A stretch of 14,423 bases of DNA from CALEUX01 sp037439945 (GCA_037439945.1 JBBIVA010000104.1:1-14423); one strand, 5' to 3'. Shown: positions 1-7,394, counted from the first letter of the stretch. Made by a program: numbers and translations. The notes: generated by a model not told the origin, from the sequence alone.

Positions 1-45
1 GCCAAAAAGACTCTACTATATGAATTACAAACCATTATAGCTTAA
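1..45 (+). CDS. 3' end of a gene entering from the left (partial)
   Basis: The first 14 codons of the window are open in frame 1 and read AKKTLLYELQTIIA before a TAA stop at 43-45. The peptide is helical and would suit the last helix of a larger protein. Before the insertion sequence arrived, this stop lay only about 110 nt upstream of the LytTR regulator at 1867, on the same strand. An upstream partner such as a sensor kinase or phosphotransfer (HPt) protein is therefore possible, but that is inference from position. Fourteen residues are too few to identify a family, and the frame could be coincidental. Confidence 0.35.
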   Translation, partial: AKKTLLYELQTIIA

Positions 46-56
46 GTAAACGACCC

Positions 57-125
57 TGATTTTTTATCTATATTTTTTTACATTTAGTATAAAAAAAGTG
101 TACATTCACCACTACGTTGCTTTTT
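57..125. repeat. Left copy of the 69-bp target-site duplication
   Basis: These 69 bases recur without a mismatch at 1767-1835. The copies abut the two ends of the insertion sequence exactly: position 126 is the first base of the left inverted repeat and 1766 the last base of the right one. The flanking bases differ (C56 versus G1766; C126 versus A1836), so the repeat is bounded by the element. This is the signature of a target-site duplication of unusual length. Confidence 0.93.
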
Positions 126-140
126 CCTGAGTTCCGCGCT
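126..140 (+). repeat. Left terminal inverted repeat of the IS
   Basis: CCTGAGTTCCGCGCT is the exact reverse complement of 1752-1766. It directly follows the left copy of the target duplication, so this end of the element is placed to the base. Confidence 0.93.
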
Positions 141-152
141 GGGACACCCAAT

Positions 153-1659
153 TTAAATACCAAATAGCTGTGCCAAGTATTTTTGCTCTTCATTTAGGAG
201 AAGAGTTTCCTTGAATGTCTGTCCATTTGTCGGGTCACTAATTTGAATGGAATAAATGGTTTTAGCAATGTCAATAGCTCTTTCAGGGCTCATATTCTCT
301 GTTTTTAGCTTAAGTTGCCTCTCAAGCTCTTTGTACCTTGTATGCTACAAAATTGATTGTAATGTGAGATTCGATTCTTTTTTGTAGTCTGTGGTAAATT
401 GGCCTAATTTTTAAATCATGTTTTGATATTCTGAAGGCTTTTTCAATTTTCCATAGTTGACCATAATTGTAAATTATTTCTTCTTTAGACAAAGAAGTGT
501 TGGTCAGATAACCTTTCAATCCATCCCAAGCAACATCTTTATTAAATTTGTCGTAATCAATCTCAATTGTGACATTGCCGTCTAGTTTTAAATACTTATT
601 GTATCCTCGGTTGTTTATTGAAGATTTAGTTAATTTTCCGGTTCTGATTTTTTGTTCCAGCTTCATCAGCCCCTTTTCTCTATTGTACTTATCCTTTTTC
701 GCTCTTCTTTCTGTGTATCCCAAAATTAGCTTTGTCCCATCTTCCCTTAAGATGACTGTGCTGGTTTTATCTTCCAATTTTTGAGCAAGTATCTTTTGTT
801 TAACCGTCTCGCTTTCGTTTTTAATACGTGCTCCGAGAATAAACTCATAGCCTTTGTCTTGCAGTTCTTTAACATTGGCCGTTGATAGTAATCCAGAGTC
901 AGCAATAACAATTAGCTTATCAAGGTCATATTTGTATTTAAAAGAGTCAATTATAGGAAGCATTGTGTGTCCTTCGAACTTGTTCCCTTCATGAATCTCG
1001 TATTCCAGAGGATACCCTTCTATGCCTACAAGAAGTCCCAATACAATTTGGGGGTTTTGGTGTTTTCCTTCTTTGGAAAAACCTCGCTTTCTTATTTCAT
1101 CTTCGTTGTCAATCTGAAAATAGATGGTTGTGACATCATAAAAAACAATACTGATAATACCTCCAAGTATTTTCTTGGTATGGTTATAACTTATTTTCTG
1201 GAGCGTATTCTTATGGCCAGAATAAATCTTGTCCAGATACCTGTAAATCCGGTCTTCCTTTATATCAATAGAAAAATAACGGTGTAAGTATTGAGTGGTT
1301 TTCAGCTTGCTGGCTGGGTGTGATAAACGCATCAGAACCAATTGCTTTAGCAAATCATTACATACCCTATCAAAACCAATTTCTGAATAAATTTTGCCAA
1401 GTAATAGATGAATCCCTTCAATTGATATGTTACGAATGCTTTGTTTAACGGTGTCTTTGAAGTCCTGACAAGCAAAATCAAAAGTCTGCTGTCCATTATA
1501 ATGTTGGATGTAATCCAAGCCTTGTTGGTAAAGCAAATCAATTTCAGTTACGTTGGAATAACTCCCAATGGTTTTAACCATTTTGTACTTTCCCAAGCTT
1601 TTATCTATGATTTGTATACTTACAACACCACTTTTATTTTTCTTTTTTCTCACAAACAT
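153..1659 (-). pseudogene. IS1634-family DDE transposase, frameshifted near the C-terminus
   Basis: The main frame runs from 1659 to a TGA at 322-324 (445 aa from the start MFVRKKKNKSG; an in-frame ATG at 1698 would add 13 residues, but MFVRK fits the family better). It holds the acidic triad in family-like context: D175 in FYDVTTIYF, D254 in VIADSGLLS and E406 in WKIEKAFR, followed by RPIYHRLQKRI. After FVAYK the frame breaks at about 333-336. The expected C-terminus (YKELERQLKLK...KTIYSIQISDP...YLAQLFGI) continues in another frame to a TAA at 153-155, about 59 more residues. Restoring a TA dinucleotide (GTATAC for GTAC) rejoins both parts into about 502 aa. The catalytic triad is intact, so partial activity cannot be ruled out; a real 2-bp deletion or a sequencing error would both fit. 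Confidence 0.88.
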
Positions 1660-1751
1660 GGTGTAAATATACGATTGGGACACCCAAATCAACAACAAAA
1701 ATCAACTTATGTCGCTGATTAGTTGTGTTTTAAAATTTTTAAGCTCCAAAT

Positions 1752-1766
1752 AGCGCGGAACTCAGG
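1752..1766 (-). repeat. Right terminal inverted repeat of the IS
   Basis: AGCGCGGAACTCAGG is the perfect complement of the left end at 126-140 and is followed directly by the second copy of the target duplication at 1767. Confidence 0.93.
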
Positions 1767-1835
1767 TGATTTTTTATCTATATTTTTTTACATTTAGTAT
1801 AAAAAAAGTGTACATTCACCACTACGTTGCTTTTT
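1767..1835. repeat. Right copy of the 69-bp target-site duplication
   Basis: Identical to 57-125. It ends 31 nt before the start codon of the LytTR regulator at 1867, so that gene kept about 100 nt of its original upstream sequence despite the insertion. A TATTTTTG at 1843-1850, just beyond this copy, matches the Bacteroidota -7 motif TAnnTTTG. It lacks a well-spaced TTTG partner and would leave a leader of only about 10 nt, so I do not call it a promoter. Confidence 0.92.
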
Positions 1836-1866
1836 ATTTTTCTATTTTTGAAAAAAAACCAGATTT

Positions 1867-2580
1867 ATGAATTGCATTATTGTTGATGATGATAAATTAT
1901 CTATAAAAATAATAGAGGAGTTTGTTGAACGTACCGAAGGTTTAGCTTTGTTAGGGGCATTTTCAAGTGCGGTTGAGGCCATTAATATGCTTAATCAATC
2001 TGTAAATGAGCCTGTTCACCTTATTTTCCTCGATATAGAAATGCCAGAAATGTCGGGAATTGAGTTCCTTAAAGCATTAAATATTATTCCTCAGGTAATT
2101 ATATATTCATCACAAGAGAAATATGCCCTTGAGTCATACGAGTATGATGTTACTGATTATTTGCTTAAACCAGTACAATATGGAAGGTTTATTAAAGCTT
2201 TAACCAGGGCCAGGGAAAGGTTTGATAAAAAAGAAAATCCGGTTAAACAAAGTACAGAGATATTTATTAAAAACAACTCATCACTTGTTAGGGTGAAGTT
2301 TGATGATATACTTTGGATTGAGGCCCTTGAGAATTACGTTGTAGTTAATACCTTCAAAGAAAAGTATACAATACATTTTACAATGAAGGCCATTACCGAT
2401 AAAATGCCTTCCGACAGGTTTTTGCGTATTCACCGTTCTTTTATTGTTAATTCTGAGAAGATTAAAGTCATTGAAGATAATTCAGTTATAATAAAAACTG
2501 AAACGGGTAACAAGGTTATTCCTATCGGAAAGTCATACAGGGATAGGTTAATGGACGATATTAACCTGATTACCCGATAA
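1867..2580 (+). CDS. LytTR-family two-component response regulator
   Basis: A 237-aa protein made of an N-terminal CheY-like receiver (about 1-120) and a C-terminal LytTR DNA-binding domain (about 130-235). In the receiver, the acidic pocket is D7-D9, the phospho-acceptor is D56 in IFLDIEMPEMSG, the switch Ser is at 81/82 in IIYSS, and the conserved Lys is K101 in YLLKPV. LytTR features include DILWIEALENYVVV (about 147-160), MPSDRFLRIHRSFIVN (180-195) and a final IPIGKSYRDRL. It should be phosphorylated by a sensor kinase and regulate transcription, but no kinase is present in the window; the partner could be the gene cut off at the left edge. The insertion sequence now lies directly upstream. 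Target genes cannot be inferred. Confidence 0.93.
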   Translation: MNCIIVDDDKLSIKIIEEFVERTEGLALLGAFSSAVEAINMLNQSVNEPVHLIFLDIEMPEMSGIEFLKALNIIPQVIIYSSQEKYALESYEYDVTDYLLKPVQYGRFIKALTRARERFDKKENPVKQSTEIFIKNNSSLVRVKFDDILWIEALENYVVVNTFKEKYTIHFTMKAITDKMPSDRFLRIHRSFIVNSEKIKVIEDNSVIIKTETGNKVIPIGKSYRDRLMDDINLITR

Positions 2581-2587
2581 TAAAAAT

Positions 2588-2623
2588 AAAAAAAAGGGTG
2601 CCATGGCATCCTCTTTTTTTTTT
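2588..2623. terminator. Bidirectional intrinsic terminator
   Basis: An A-run (2588-2595), a GC-rich stem GGGTGCC (2596-2602) with GGCATCC (2605-2611, one G-U pair), and a T-run (2614-2623). The short central loop opens to CATG. Because A- and T-runs flank the stem symmetrically, it can serve both the response regulator (plus) and the porin gene (minus), which converge here. Confidence 0.8.
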
Positions 2624-2649
2624 ATTTACAATTTACGGGTTTAGACTAC

Positions 2650-3645
2650 CTAAAATGTTACTTCCACATTAAAATATAAAGCAGAATAATTATCTACTGC
2701 AGGGTTTGCTGAATTCCAGTCCCGATAGTTTGCTGCAAATTTTACACTTTTAACAGGTCTTACCTCAACACCGGTTATAATAGCACTCCCATCTGAAGAA
2801 AGTGACCATTGGTCAGGTGAATTATTAACCCTATTGGATTCAACATTATCATATCGGCAAAAAATATTGAACCATTTATTTAAATCATATCTTCCGAAAA
2901 GAGAATAACCGAAACGTTCCTGATTATCAACAAAATTTACATTATACATGTGGTTATACTCTGCACCAATTGATAATTTGTCAATTTTCTGGCCTGCAAA
3001 AAAACCAATAGTTTTTTGATTTGCCCTTTTATTCGAAATATCGCCGTAAAGCCTTAAGGTGGTACCTTTTAAAGGCTGGGCAGTTATGCCAATGGCACCT
3101 TTAAAGGCTTTATCATTTTGAATTACTGAGAATCCTTCACCATTGTATATTCCTGCATCAAAATCAAACTTTCCGGTTTTATAAAAAGCTTTAAACCCAA
3201 GATCGGCACTTGGTCCAAATTTGTACTCGTCCTGAAAAGTTTTGAAAATATACCTTTTGCCCCAGGCTCCCTCAGAAATTTTAAACTGGGCTGTTTCAAT
3301 CATTCCAAATTCAAATCTCCATTTCTGGTAATCATAATAAAGAGCAGCCGTTCTGAAATATCCAAACCGCCTTTTTAATGATGAAGAACCAGAAACATCA
3401 TTTGGTGACCCTATGTCAATTTTAACTTCGGCTGAAAAACCATGTTCAAGTTTTTTGAGATACCCAAAATATGCCCTTTTAACTTCAAATCCTGTATTTT
3501 TATTATCACCTGAAAGGGCAGTAAAAAATTCAGAGAATATACGACCTGAAACTACCCCTGTTTCTTCAGTTTTTTGTACGTTTTGTTGAGCAAAACTAAT
3601 CTGGGTAAAAAAATACAATCCAATTAATAATAAATAACGCATCAT
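2650..3645 (-). CDS. Outer-membrane porin, phosphate-selective (OprP/OprO-like) type
   Basis: A 331-aa protein with a clear signal peptide (MMRYLLLIGLYFFTQISFAQ, cleavage likely after Ala-19). The remainder has alternating aromatic/polar strands typical of a beta-barrel, for example FEVKRAYFGYLKK, WRFEFGMIETAQ and SIGAEYNHMYNVNF, and ends in ...NVEVTF with the C-terminal Phe used for outer-membrane insertion. Tracts such as VKRAYFGYLKKLEHGFSAEV resemble the phosphate-selective porin O/P family. The gene starts 41 nt after the PiT transporter on the same strand, so the two are probably one operon: the porin would admit phosphate to the periplasm and the transporter carry it inwards. Beta-barrel identity is well supported; substrate specificity is inferred from family resemblance and neighbour. 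Confidence 0.82.
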   Translation of the reverse strand: MMRYLLLIGLYFFTQISFAQQNVQKTEETGVVSGRIFSEFFTALSGDNKNTGFEVKRAYFGYLKKLEHGFSAEVKIDIGSPNDVSGSSSLKRRFGYFRTAALYYDYQKWRFEFGMIETAQFKISEGAWGKRYIFKTFQDEYKFGPSADLGFKAFYKTGKFDFDAGIYNGEGFSVIQNDKAFKGAIGITAQPLKGTTLRLYGDISNKRANQKTIGFFAGQKIDKLSIGAEYNHMYNVNFVDNQERFGYSLFGRYDLNKWFNIFCRYDNVESNRVNNSPDQWSLSSDGSAIITGVEVRPVKSVKFAANYRDWNSANPAVDNYSALYFNVEVTF

Positions 3646-3686
3646 TTTTTACAATTTAAACATTAATATACTTTTTCCTTAAATTA

Positions 3687-5975
3687 CTATTGTTTAAGGA
3701 AGGCTGCAAAATCACGCTGGGCCTTAACAAGGTTAATTAAATGAAGCATCATGTTTTGAGTTTCATGTAAAATACCCAGATAAAGCATGCTTATCTTAGT
3801 ACCTGCCTTTTCCTTTTTAATACGTTTAAGTTGCTTTTTACGTAATAACCTTAATTGGTCAAGGATTTTTCCTTGCTCTTCAATTATTTGATTAACATTA
3901 TCGTAATTATTATTTTCAATTGCATGTACTGATCTGCCAATTATATCTTTAACCGTAACCTGCAGGTTATTAATATCTTTAAACTGATCATCTGAAAACA
4001 GCTTATGGTTATTGTCAAGATGTTCATAAAAAGGTTTGGTAATATAGGTTAAGCAGTGAGCCGTTTCACGTAAATAATCAAGTACCTGAACATAATAAAA
4101 CCCTGAATCAATACTTTCTTCCTTAAGTTTTTTAACCGTAATGTAAATATTGGATTTCATTTTTTTTGTATGCTTGTTAAGCGCGGCAACATCTTTTAAC
4201 GCATCCTTGAGGCGTTTACGGTCTTCGGCTTCAAACGACACGAGCGAAATTGAATAAAGTTCAGATACCTTGCGCAATACGCCGGACACATCAAATTTAC
4301 ATTTTTGTAAAATTTTATCAGATACAATCTCACCATCAATTTCTTCAAATTCATATTCAGCACTTTTCTTTTTTTCCTGAATATCTTTTTTAGCAAATAA
4401 ATGAGTTTTAACCAGTATAAACACTGCCAGTATAATTAACACGAATACCACCCATGTACCTGCCCATAAAATAAATAAAGCCATTAGAAATGCAACAGTA
4501 AATGCTGAAAAGGCTGTAAAGAACCAACCTCCAACTACCGAGAGCACACCAGTAACCCTGTAAACCGCGCTGTCACGGTCCCATGCACCATCTGATAATG
4601 AACTACCCATTGCCACCATAAAGGTTACATATGTGGTTGAAAGTGGCAGTTTAAGTGAAGTTGCACTTGAAATCAGAATACTTGAAACCACAAGGTTAAC
4701 CGAAGCACGCAACATATCAAATGCAGGTGCATCCTTAACCTTTGAGCGTCGGTCATTTTCATTAAGGCTATTATCAAACTGCTTGGCAACCCGGTCTTTA
4801 ATAACCCGGGGAACAAGGTAGCCTAATGAATTTGATACAGCTATTGAACCACGAACAATTGATCTTGCAAGGTATGAAGATCCAAACCTTTCGTCGCCCT
4901 CCTGTTGCCGGCTAAGATCAACCTCAGTTTTAATAACCCTTTTAGCTTTTTTTGAGGTATATAGTGTAATTACCATAACCAAACCTGCTAATAAAAGCAT
5001 ATAGGTTTCGGTTTTAACAGGGCCTGCCAGAGAACCCATAAGAAGTCCGCCGGGGGTGGCCCCTGGTGTATTAATAAGGGTTTTAAAAGAATCGAAACCA
5101 GCAAGGGGTACTCCAATAAAATTTACAAGATCGTTACCGGCAAATGCCATTGCAAGGGCAAAAGTACCTGCAAGGACAACTATTTTAAGTACATTTACTT
5201 TAAATAACCAGGATAATAATTGCAATAATACAGTCCAGACAATAAAACTCACTAAAATAATTTCCTGGCTATGTGATTTTATCCATAATTGATTTTCTTT
5301 TGACATAAAAGATGCCCCATCCGCTCCTTTTACAAGAATAAAATATGTTATTGCTGAAATTGCTACACCTCCCCAGATTGAACCAAGATATTTCATCCGT
5401 TTTGCAAAATTGAACGAAAAAACAATTCTTGTAAAGTACTGAACCAATGCTCCAGTCGAAAATGCCACAACCACCGAAATTAAAATACCTGATATAATTG
5501 TTAGTGCTTTGGCTGAGTTTATATATTCACTCATAGGCACCTCAGGATTATTCATGGTTTTTATTATTGAAACCCCAACAGCAGCCCCAAGCAATTCAAA
5601 TACTATTGATACTGTAGTTGATGTTGGCAAACCGAAGGTGTTAAATAAATCGAGCAGTATTACATCTGTAATCATTACTGCCAGAAATATGATCATTATT
5701 TCCTGAAAATAGAAATACTCAGGGTTAAAAAGGCTTTTCCTTGCTACCTCCATCATCCCACTTGAAAAGGTAGCACCAATAAAAACCCCTAGAGCAGCAA
5801 TACCCATTATTACCTTAAACGATGCAGCTTTTGCTCCAATTGCAGAATTAAGAAAGTTTACTGCATCATTACTAACACCAACTACAAGGTCGGAAATTGC
5901 TAAAAGAAACAGTACAAAAACAAAAATCAAATAAATATTATCCATAAAAAGGTTCAATTTTTCGCGCACAAACAT
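3687..5975 (-). CDS. PiT-family inorganic phosphate transporter with C-terminal PhoU-like domain
   Basis: A 762-aa inner-membrane protein. Two PiT signatures mark the inverted halves: VGVSNDAVNF (32-41) with GLPTSTTVSI (115-124), and FAGNDLVNF (278-286) with LPLSTTYVTFMVAMGSSLSDGAW (443-465, ending in the conserved SDGAWDRDS region). About ten or more hydrophobic segments lie between 12 and 525. Residues about 550-762 are soluble, helical and charged, in the style of a PhoU-like domain. It probably moves phosphate with cations. Length and fused domain match the long Bacteroidota form rather than the roughly 500-aa E. coli Pit. The start may be Met-1 (5975) or Met-11 (MDNIYLIF, at 5945); the regulatory-looking repeats close upstream slightly favour Met-11. 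The porin gene follows 41 nt downstream. Confidence 0.95.
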   Translation of the reverse strand: MFVREKLNLFMDNIYLIFVFVLFLLAISDLVVGVSNDAVNFLNSAIGAKAASFKVIMGIAALGVFIGATFSSGMMEVARKSLFNPEYFYFQEIMIIFLAVMITDVILLDLFNTFGLPTSTTVSIVFELLGAAVGVSIIKTMNNPEVPMSEYINSAKALTIISGILISVVVAFSTGALVQYFTRIVFSFNFAKRMKYLGSIWGGVAISAITYFILVKGADGASFMSKENQLWIKSHSQEIILVSFIVWTVLLQLLSWLFKVNVLKIVVLAGTFALAMAFAGNDLVNFIGVPLAGFDSFKTLINTPGATPGGLLMGSLAGPVKTETYMLLLAGLVMVITLYTSKKAKRVIKTEVDLSRQQEGDERFGSSYLARSIVRGSIAVSNSLGYLVPRVIKDRVAKQFDNSLNENDRRSKVKDAPAFDMLRASVNLVVSSILISSATSLKLPLSTTYVTFMVAMGSSLSDGAWDRDSAVYRVTGVLSVVGGWFFTAFSAFTVAFLMALFILWAGTWVVFVLIILAVFILVKTHLFAKKDIQEKKKSAEYEFEEIDGEIVSDKILQKCKFDVSGVLRKVSELYSISLVSFEAEDRKRLKDALKDVAALNKHTKKMKSNIYITVKKLKEESIDSGFYYVQVLDYLRETAHCLTYITKPFYEHLDNNHKLFSDDQFKDINNLQVTVKDIIGRSVHAIENNNYDNVNQIIEEQGKILDQLRLLRKKQLKRIKKEKAGTKISMLYLGILHETQNMMLHLINLVKAQRDFAAFLKQ

Positions 5976-6007
5976 ACTACCTTAAAAAAAGCTTAATGTT
6001 TCTGCTT

Positions 6008-6046
6008 AGTTAAGCCTATGTTAATTTTGTGTTAAATTAATGCAAA
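6008..6046 (-). promoter_or_regulatory. PHO-box-like direct repeats upstream of the phosphate operon
   Basis: Read on the minus strand towards the transporter, four hexamers occur at exact 11-bp steps: TTTGCA (6041-6046), TTAACA (6030-6035), TTAACA (6019-6024) and TTAACT (6008-6013). Binding sites of PhoB/PhoP regulators are known to be hexamer or heptamer direct repeats with 11-bp periodicity (B. subtilis PhoP: TT[A/C/T]ACA repeats). The array ends 32 nt before the ATG at 5975. Phosphate-responsive control is inferred; the AT-rich background makes chance TTAAC copies fairly easy, but the exact spacing and the gene downstream argue for function. Confidence 0.5.
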
Positions 6047-6161
6047 TTGCTAAAATTTCAGTAAAAAAAATCAATTTTTCCCGAAACGATAATCTTTTTT
6101 TAGTAATTTATTAATTTTAAAAATGATATGCCGGATTTAAGAAATCGAACTTTTCATAAAA

Positions 6162-6192
6162 CTGTTATAACTATATAGTTCTATTTTAACAG
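6162..6192. repeat. Nested palindrome in the intergenic region
   Basis: CTGTTA (6162-6167) pairs with TAACAG (6187-6192) around a perfect 12-base palindrome AACTATATAGTT (6169-6180). It lies about 190 nt upstream of the phosphate transporter and just before the REP-like block. It could be an operator or the edge of the mobile remnant. No T-run follows, so it does not look like a terminator. Confidence 0.4.
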
Positions 6193-6256
6193 ATTACGAT
6201 ATTTTTAAGGTTTCTTCGGAAAACAATTATGCTTAATAGCAGATTGTAGATAGTAT

Positions 6257-6335
6257 GCCCCCAACAGGGCTACAACATCAGCAAAGGGCAACGCCCTATA
6301 AAATGTATTTAAATCAAAATATGCCCTGAAAGGGC
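6257..6335. repeat. Cluster of REP-like GCCCT/AGGGC hairpins
   Basis: Three short GC-rich hairpins occur within 80 nt of AT-rich DNA: GCCC-CCAACA-GGGC (6257-6270), AGGGC-AAC-GCCCT (6285-6297) and GCCCT-GAA-AGGGC (6323-6335). They end 17 nt before the remnant of a REP-associated transposase at 6353. REP elements are small palindromes mobilised by such transposases, so the adjacency suggests a decayed REP/RAYT unit. A 68-codon minus-strand frame across this block (6205-6411) is most likely an artefact of the repeat. Confidence 0.6.
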
Positions 6336-6352
6336 GCAGGCAGCATAAAAAT

Positions 6353-6606
6353 ATGGCACAATCTCTTTCAAAAGTATATGTCCATATAGTTTTAGCGCTA
6401 AGGATCGTCAAAACTTTATTGATGACAACATCAAAGAATAACTTTTTGAGTATATAGGAGGTATTTGCAAGGCTTTAGAATGTTATCCGTTGAGAGTTGG
6501 AGGATATATTGACCATATTCATTTGGAATGTTTTCTGTTACGGAAAATTGCTCAGAAGACTCTCAAGGAGGAATAAAAAAGGCAGTCGTCGAAATGGATA
6601 AATAAT
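6353..6606 (+). pseudogene. Decayed Y1 (HUH) REP-associated transposase remnant
   Basis: Reading from ATG 6353 gives MAQSLSKVYVHIV. One missing T near 6390-6393 shifts the frame, after which it continues FSAKDRQNFIDDNIKE, a TAA stop (6439-6441), LFEYIGGICKALECYPLRVG, then GYIDHIHLECFLLRKIA with the His-X-His (HUH) motif at 6514-6522, a second stop (6574-6576) and SSKWIN (6586-6603). Order and motifs match IS200-like/TnpA-REP (RAYT) single-strand transposases. The C-terminal part with the nucleophilic Tyr is not recognisable, and one frameshift plus two stops make the gene dead. The REP-like hairpins directly upstream fit a fossil REP/RAYT unit. The last 150 nt before the LysE gene (6607-6758) hold nothing I recognise. 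Confidence 0.8.
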
Positions 6607-6758
6607 CGAACAGTAAGCGTAATATTGTTGATAATTGAGATTCTGTGGTTGTCATAACAGAATGTGTCAAAGTAGAAATAATAAAATTATTCCTGTTGAT
6701 TAGATTTTCCCCGGCTGGATTTTTTTTAAAAACCGTCAATTTTTATGATATTTGCTGA

Positions 6759-7394
6759 ATGAATTTAAGTAGTATCTATGATGGGGTTATAATTGGTTTC
6801 TCAGCATCAGTGCCCCTGGGGCCTATTGGCGTAATTTGTATTCAGCGAACCCTTCAGCGGGGGAAATTGTCGGGTTTTATATCCGGTTTAGGCGCTGCGT
6901 TTTCAGATGCTTTGTATGCTATTATTGCAGGGTTTAGTCTGTCTTATGTAGTAGCCTTTATAGAGGAGCAGTTTTTTTGGCTGCAAATATTTGGATCAAT
7001 TATTCTTATATTACTTGGGGTTCATATTTTCAGGTCCAACCCTGCCGTTCAGCTTAGAAGGCAGAGACATAAAAAAAGCACCCTTATACATGATTTTGTA
7101 TCAACCTTTCTGATAACAATCTCAAATCCTCTGGCCGTTTTTTTGTTTATTGCTTTTTTTGCCAGTTTTAGGGCTGTTAATCCAAATATGGGTATTGTTT
7201 CTCAATTAATATTAATAGGAGGTGTTTTTGCCGGTGCATCATTATGGTGGTTAACTTTAGTTTCAATAGTATCACTATTCAGATCTGCCTTAAATTTACG
7301 GCGCCTTTACTGGATAAATAAAATAGCTGGGACCGTAATTATTGTTTTTGTTGTTATTGTTATGATAGTATTACTTAGTAAGGAAATAATTTGA
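6759..7394 (+). CDS. LysE/RhtB-family exporter
   Basis: A 211-aa membrane protein with about six hydrophobic segments. The N-terminus IIGFSASVPLGPIGVICIQRTLQRG (10-34) carries the family's P-x-G-P pattern at 19-22 and the following basic turn. TFLITISNPLAVFLFIAFFASF (about 115-136) matches the second half, where S/T-NP is conserved. The family exports amino acids or related small molecules by proton exchange; the substrate cannot be told from sequence. Length agrees with the family (about 200-210 aa). The gene stands alone, preceded by the dead transposase and followed by about 200 nt of non-coding DNA, so there is no neighbour to suggest a substrate. The ATG at 6759 begins directly ahead of the first membrane segment and is the natural start. 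Confidence 0.88.
   Translation: MNLSSIYDGVIIGFSASVPLGPIGVICIQRTLQRGKLSGFISGLGAAFSDALYAIIAGFSLSYVVAFIEEQFFWLQIFGSIILILLGVHIFRSNPAVQLRRQRHKKSTLIHDFVSTFLITISNPLAVFLFIAFFASFRAVNPNMGIVSQLILIGGVFAGASLWWLTLVSIVSLFRSALNLRRLYWINKIAGTVIIVFVVIVMIVLLSKEII

Larger units (their letters stand above)
126..1766 (-). mobile_element. IS1634-family insertion sequence, 1641 bp
   Basis: The element is bounded by perfect 15-bp inverted repeats (CCTGAGTTCCGCGCT at 126-140 and its complement at 1752-1766) and flanked by a 69-bp direct repeat. It carries one gene, a DDE transposase on the minus strand filling almost the whole length. IS1634-family elements (IS4 superfamily) are known for long target duplications of variable length, which agrees with this structure. 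Just inside the left end, and again at 1676-1686, lies the 11-mer TGGGACACCCA, nearly self-complementary (TGGG-ACA-CCCA), perhaps a subterminal binding or hairpin site. Family assignment rests on transposase motifs, size and duplication length. The identical repeats suggest a fairly recent insertion. Confidence 0.9.

Noticed and set aside
322..345. Programmed ribosomal frameshift in the transposase
   Set aside because: No A-rich slippery heptamer or other clear signal lies at the junction, and restoring one TA dinucleotide recreates the family sequence exactly, so a mutation or read error is simpler.
967..1722. Plus-strand open frames of 106 and 93 codons inside the insertion sequence
   Set aside because: Both are antisense to the transposase, which carries the DDE motifs; no features of their own.
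6205..6411. 68-codon minus-strand frame across the REP-like hairpins
   Set aside because: Its sequence is dictated by the GCCCT/AGGGC repeats and it overlaps the dead transposase; more likely a repeat-derived artefact than a gene.
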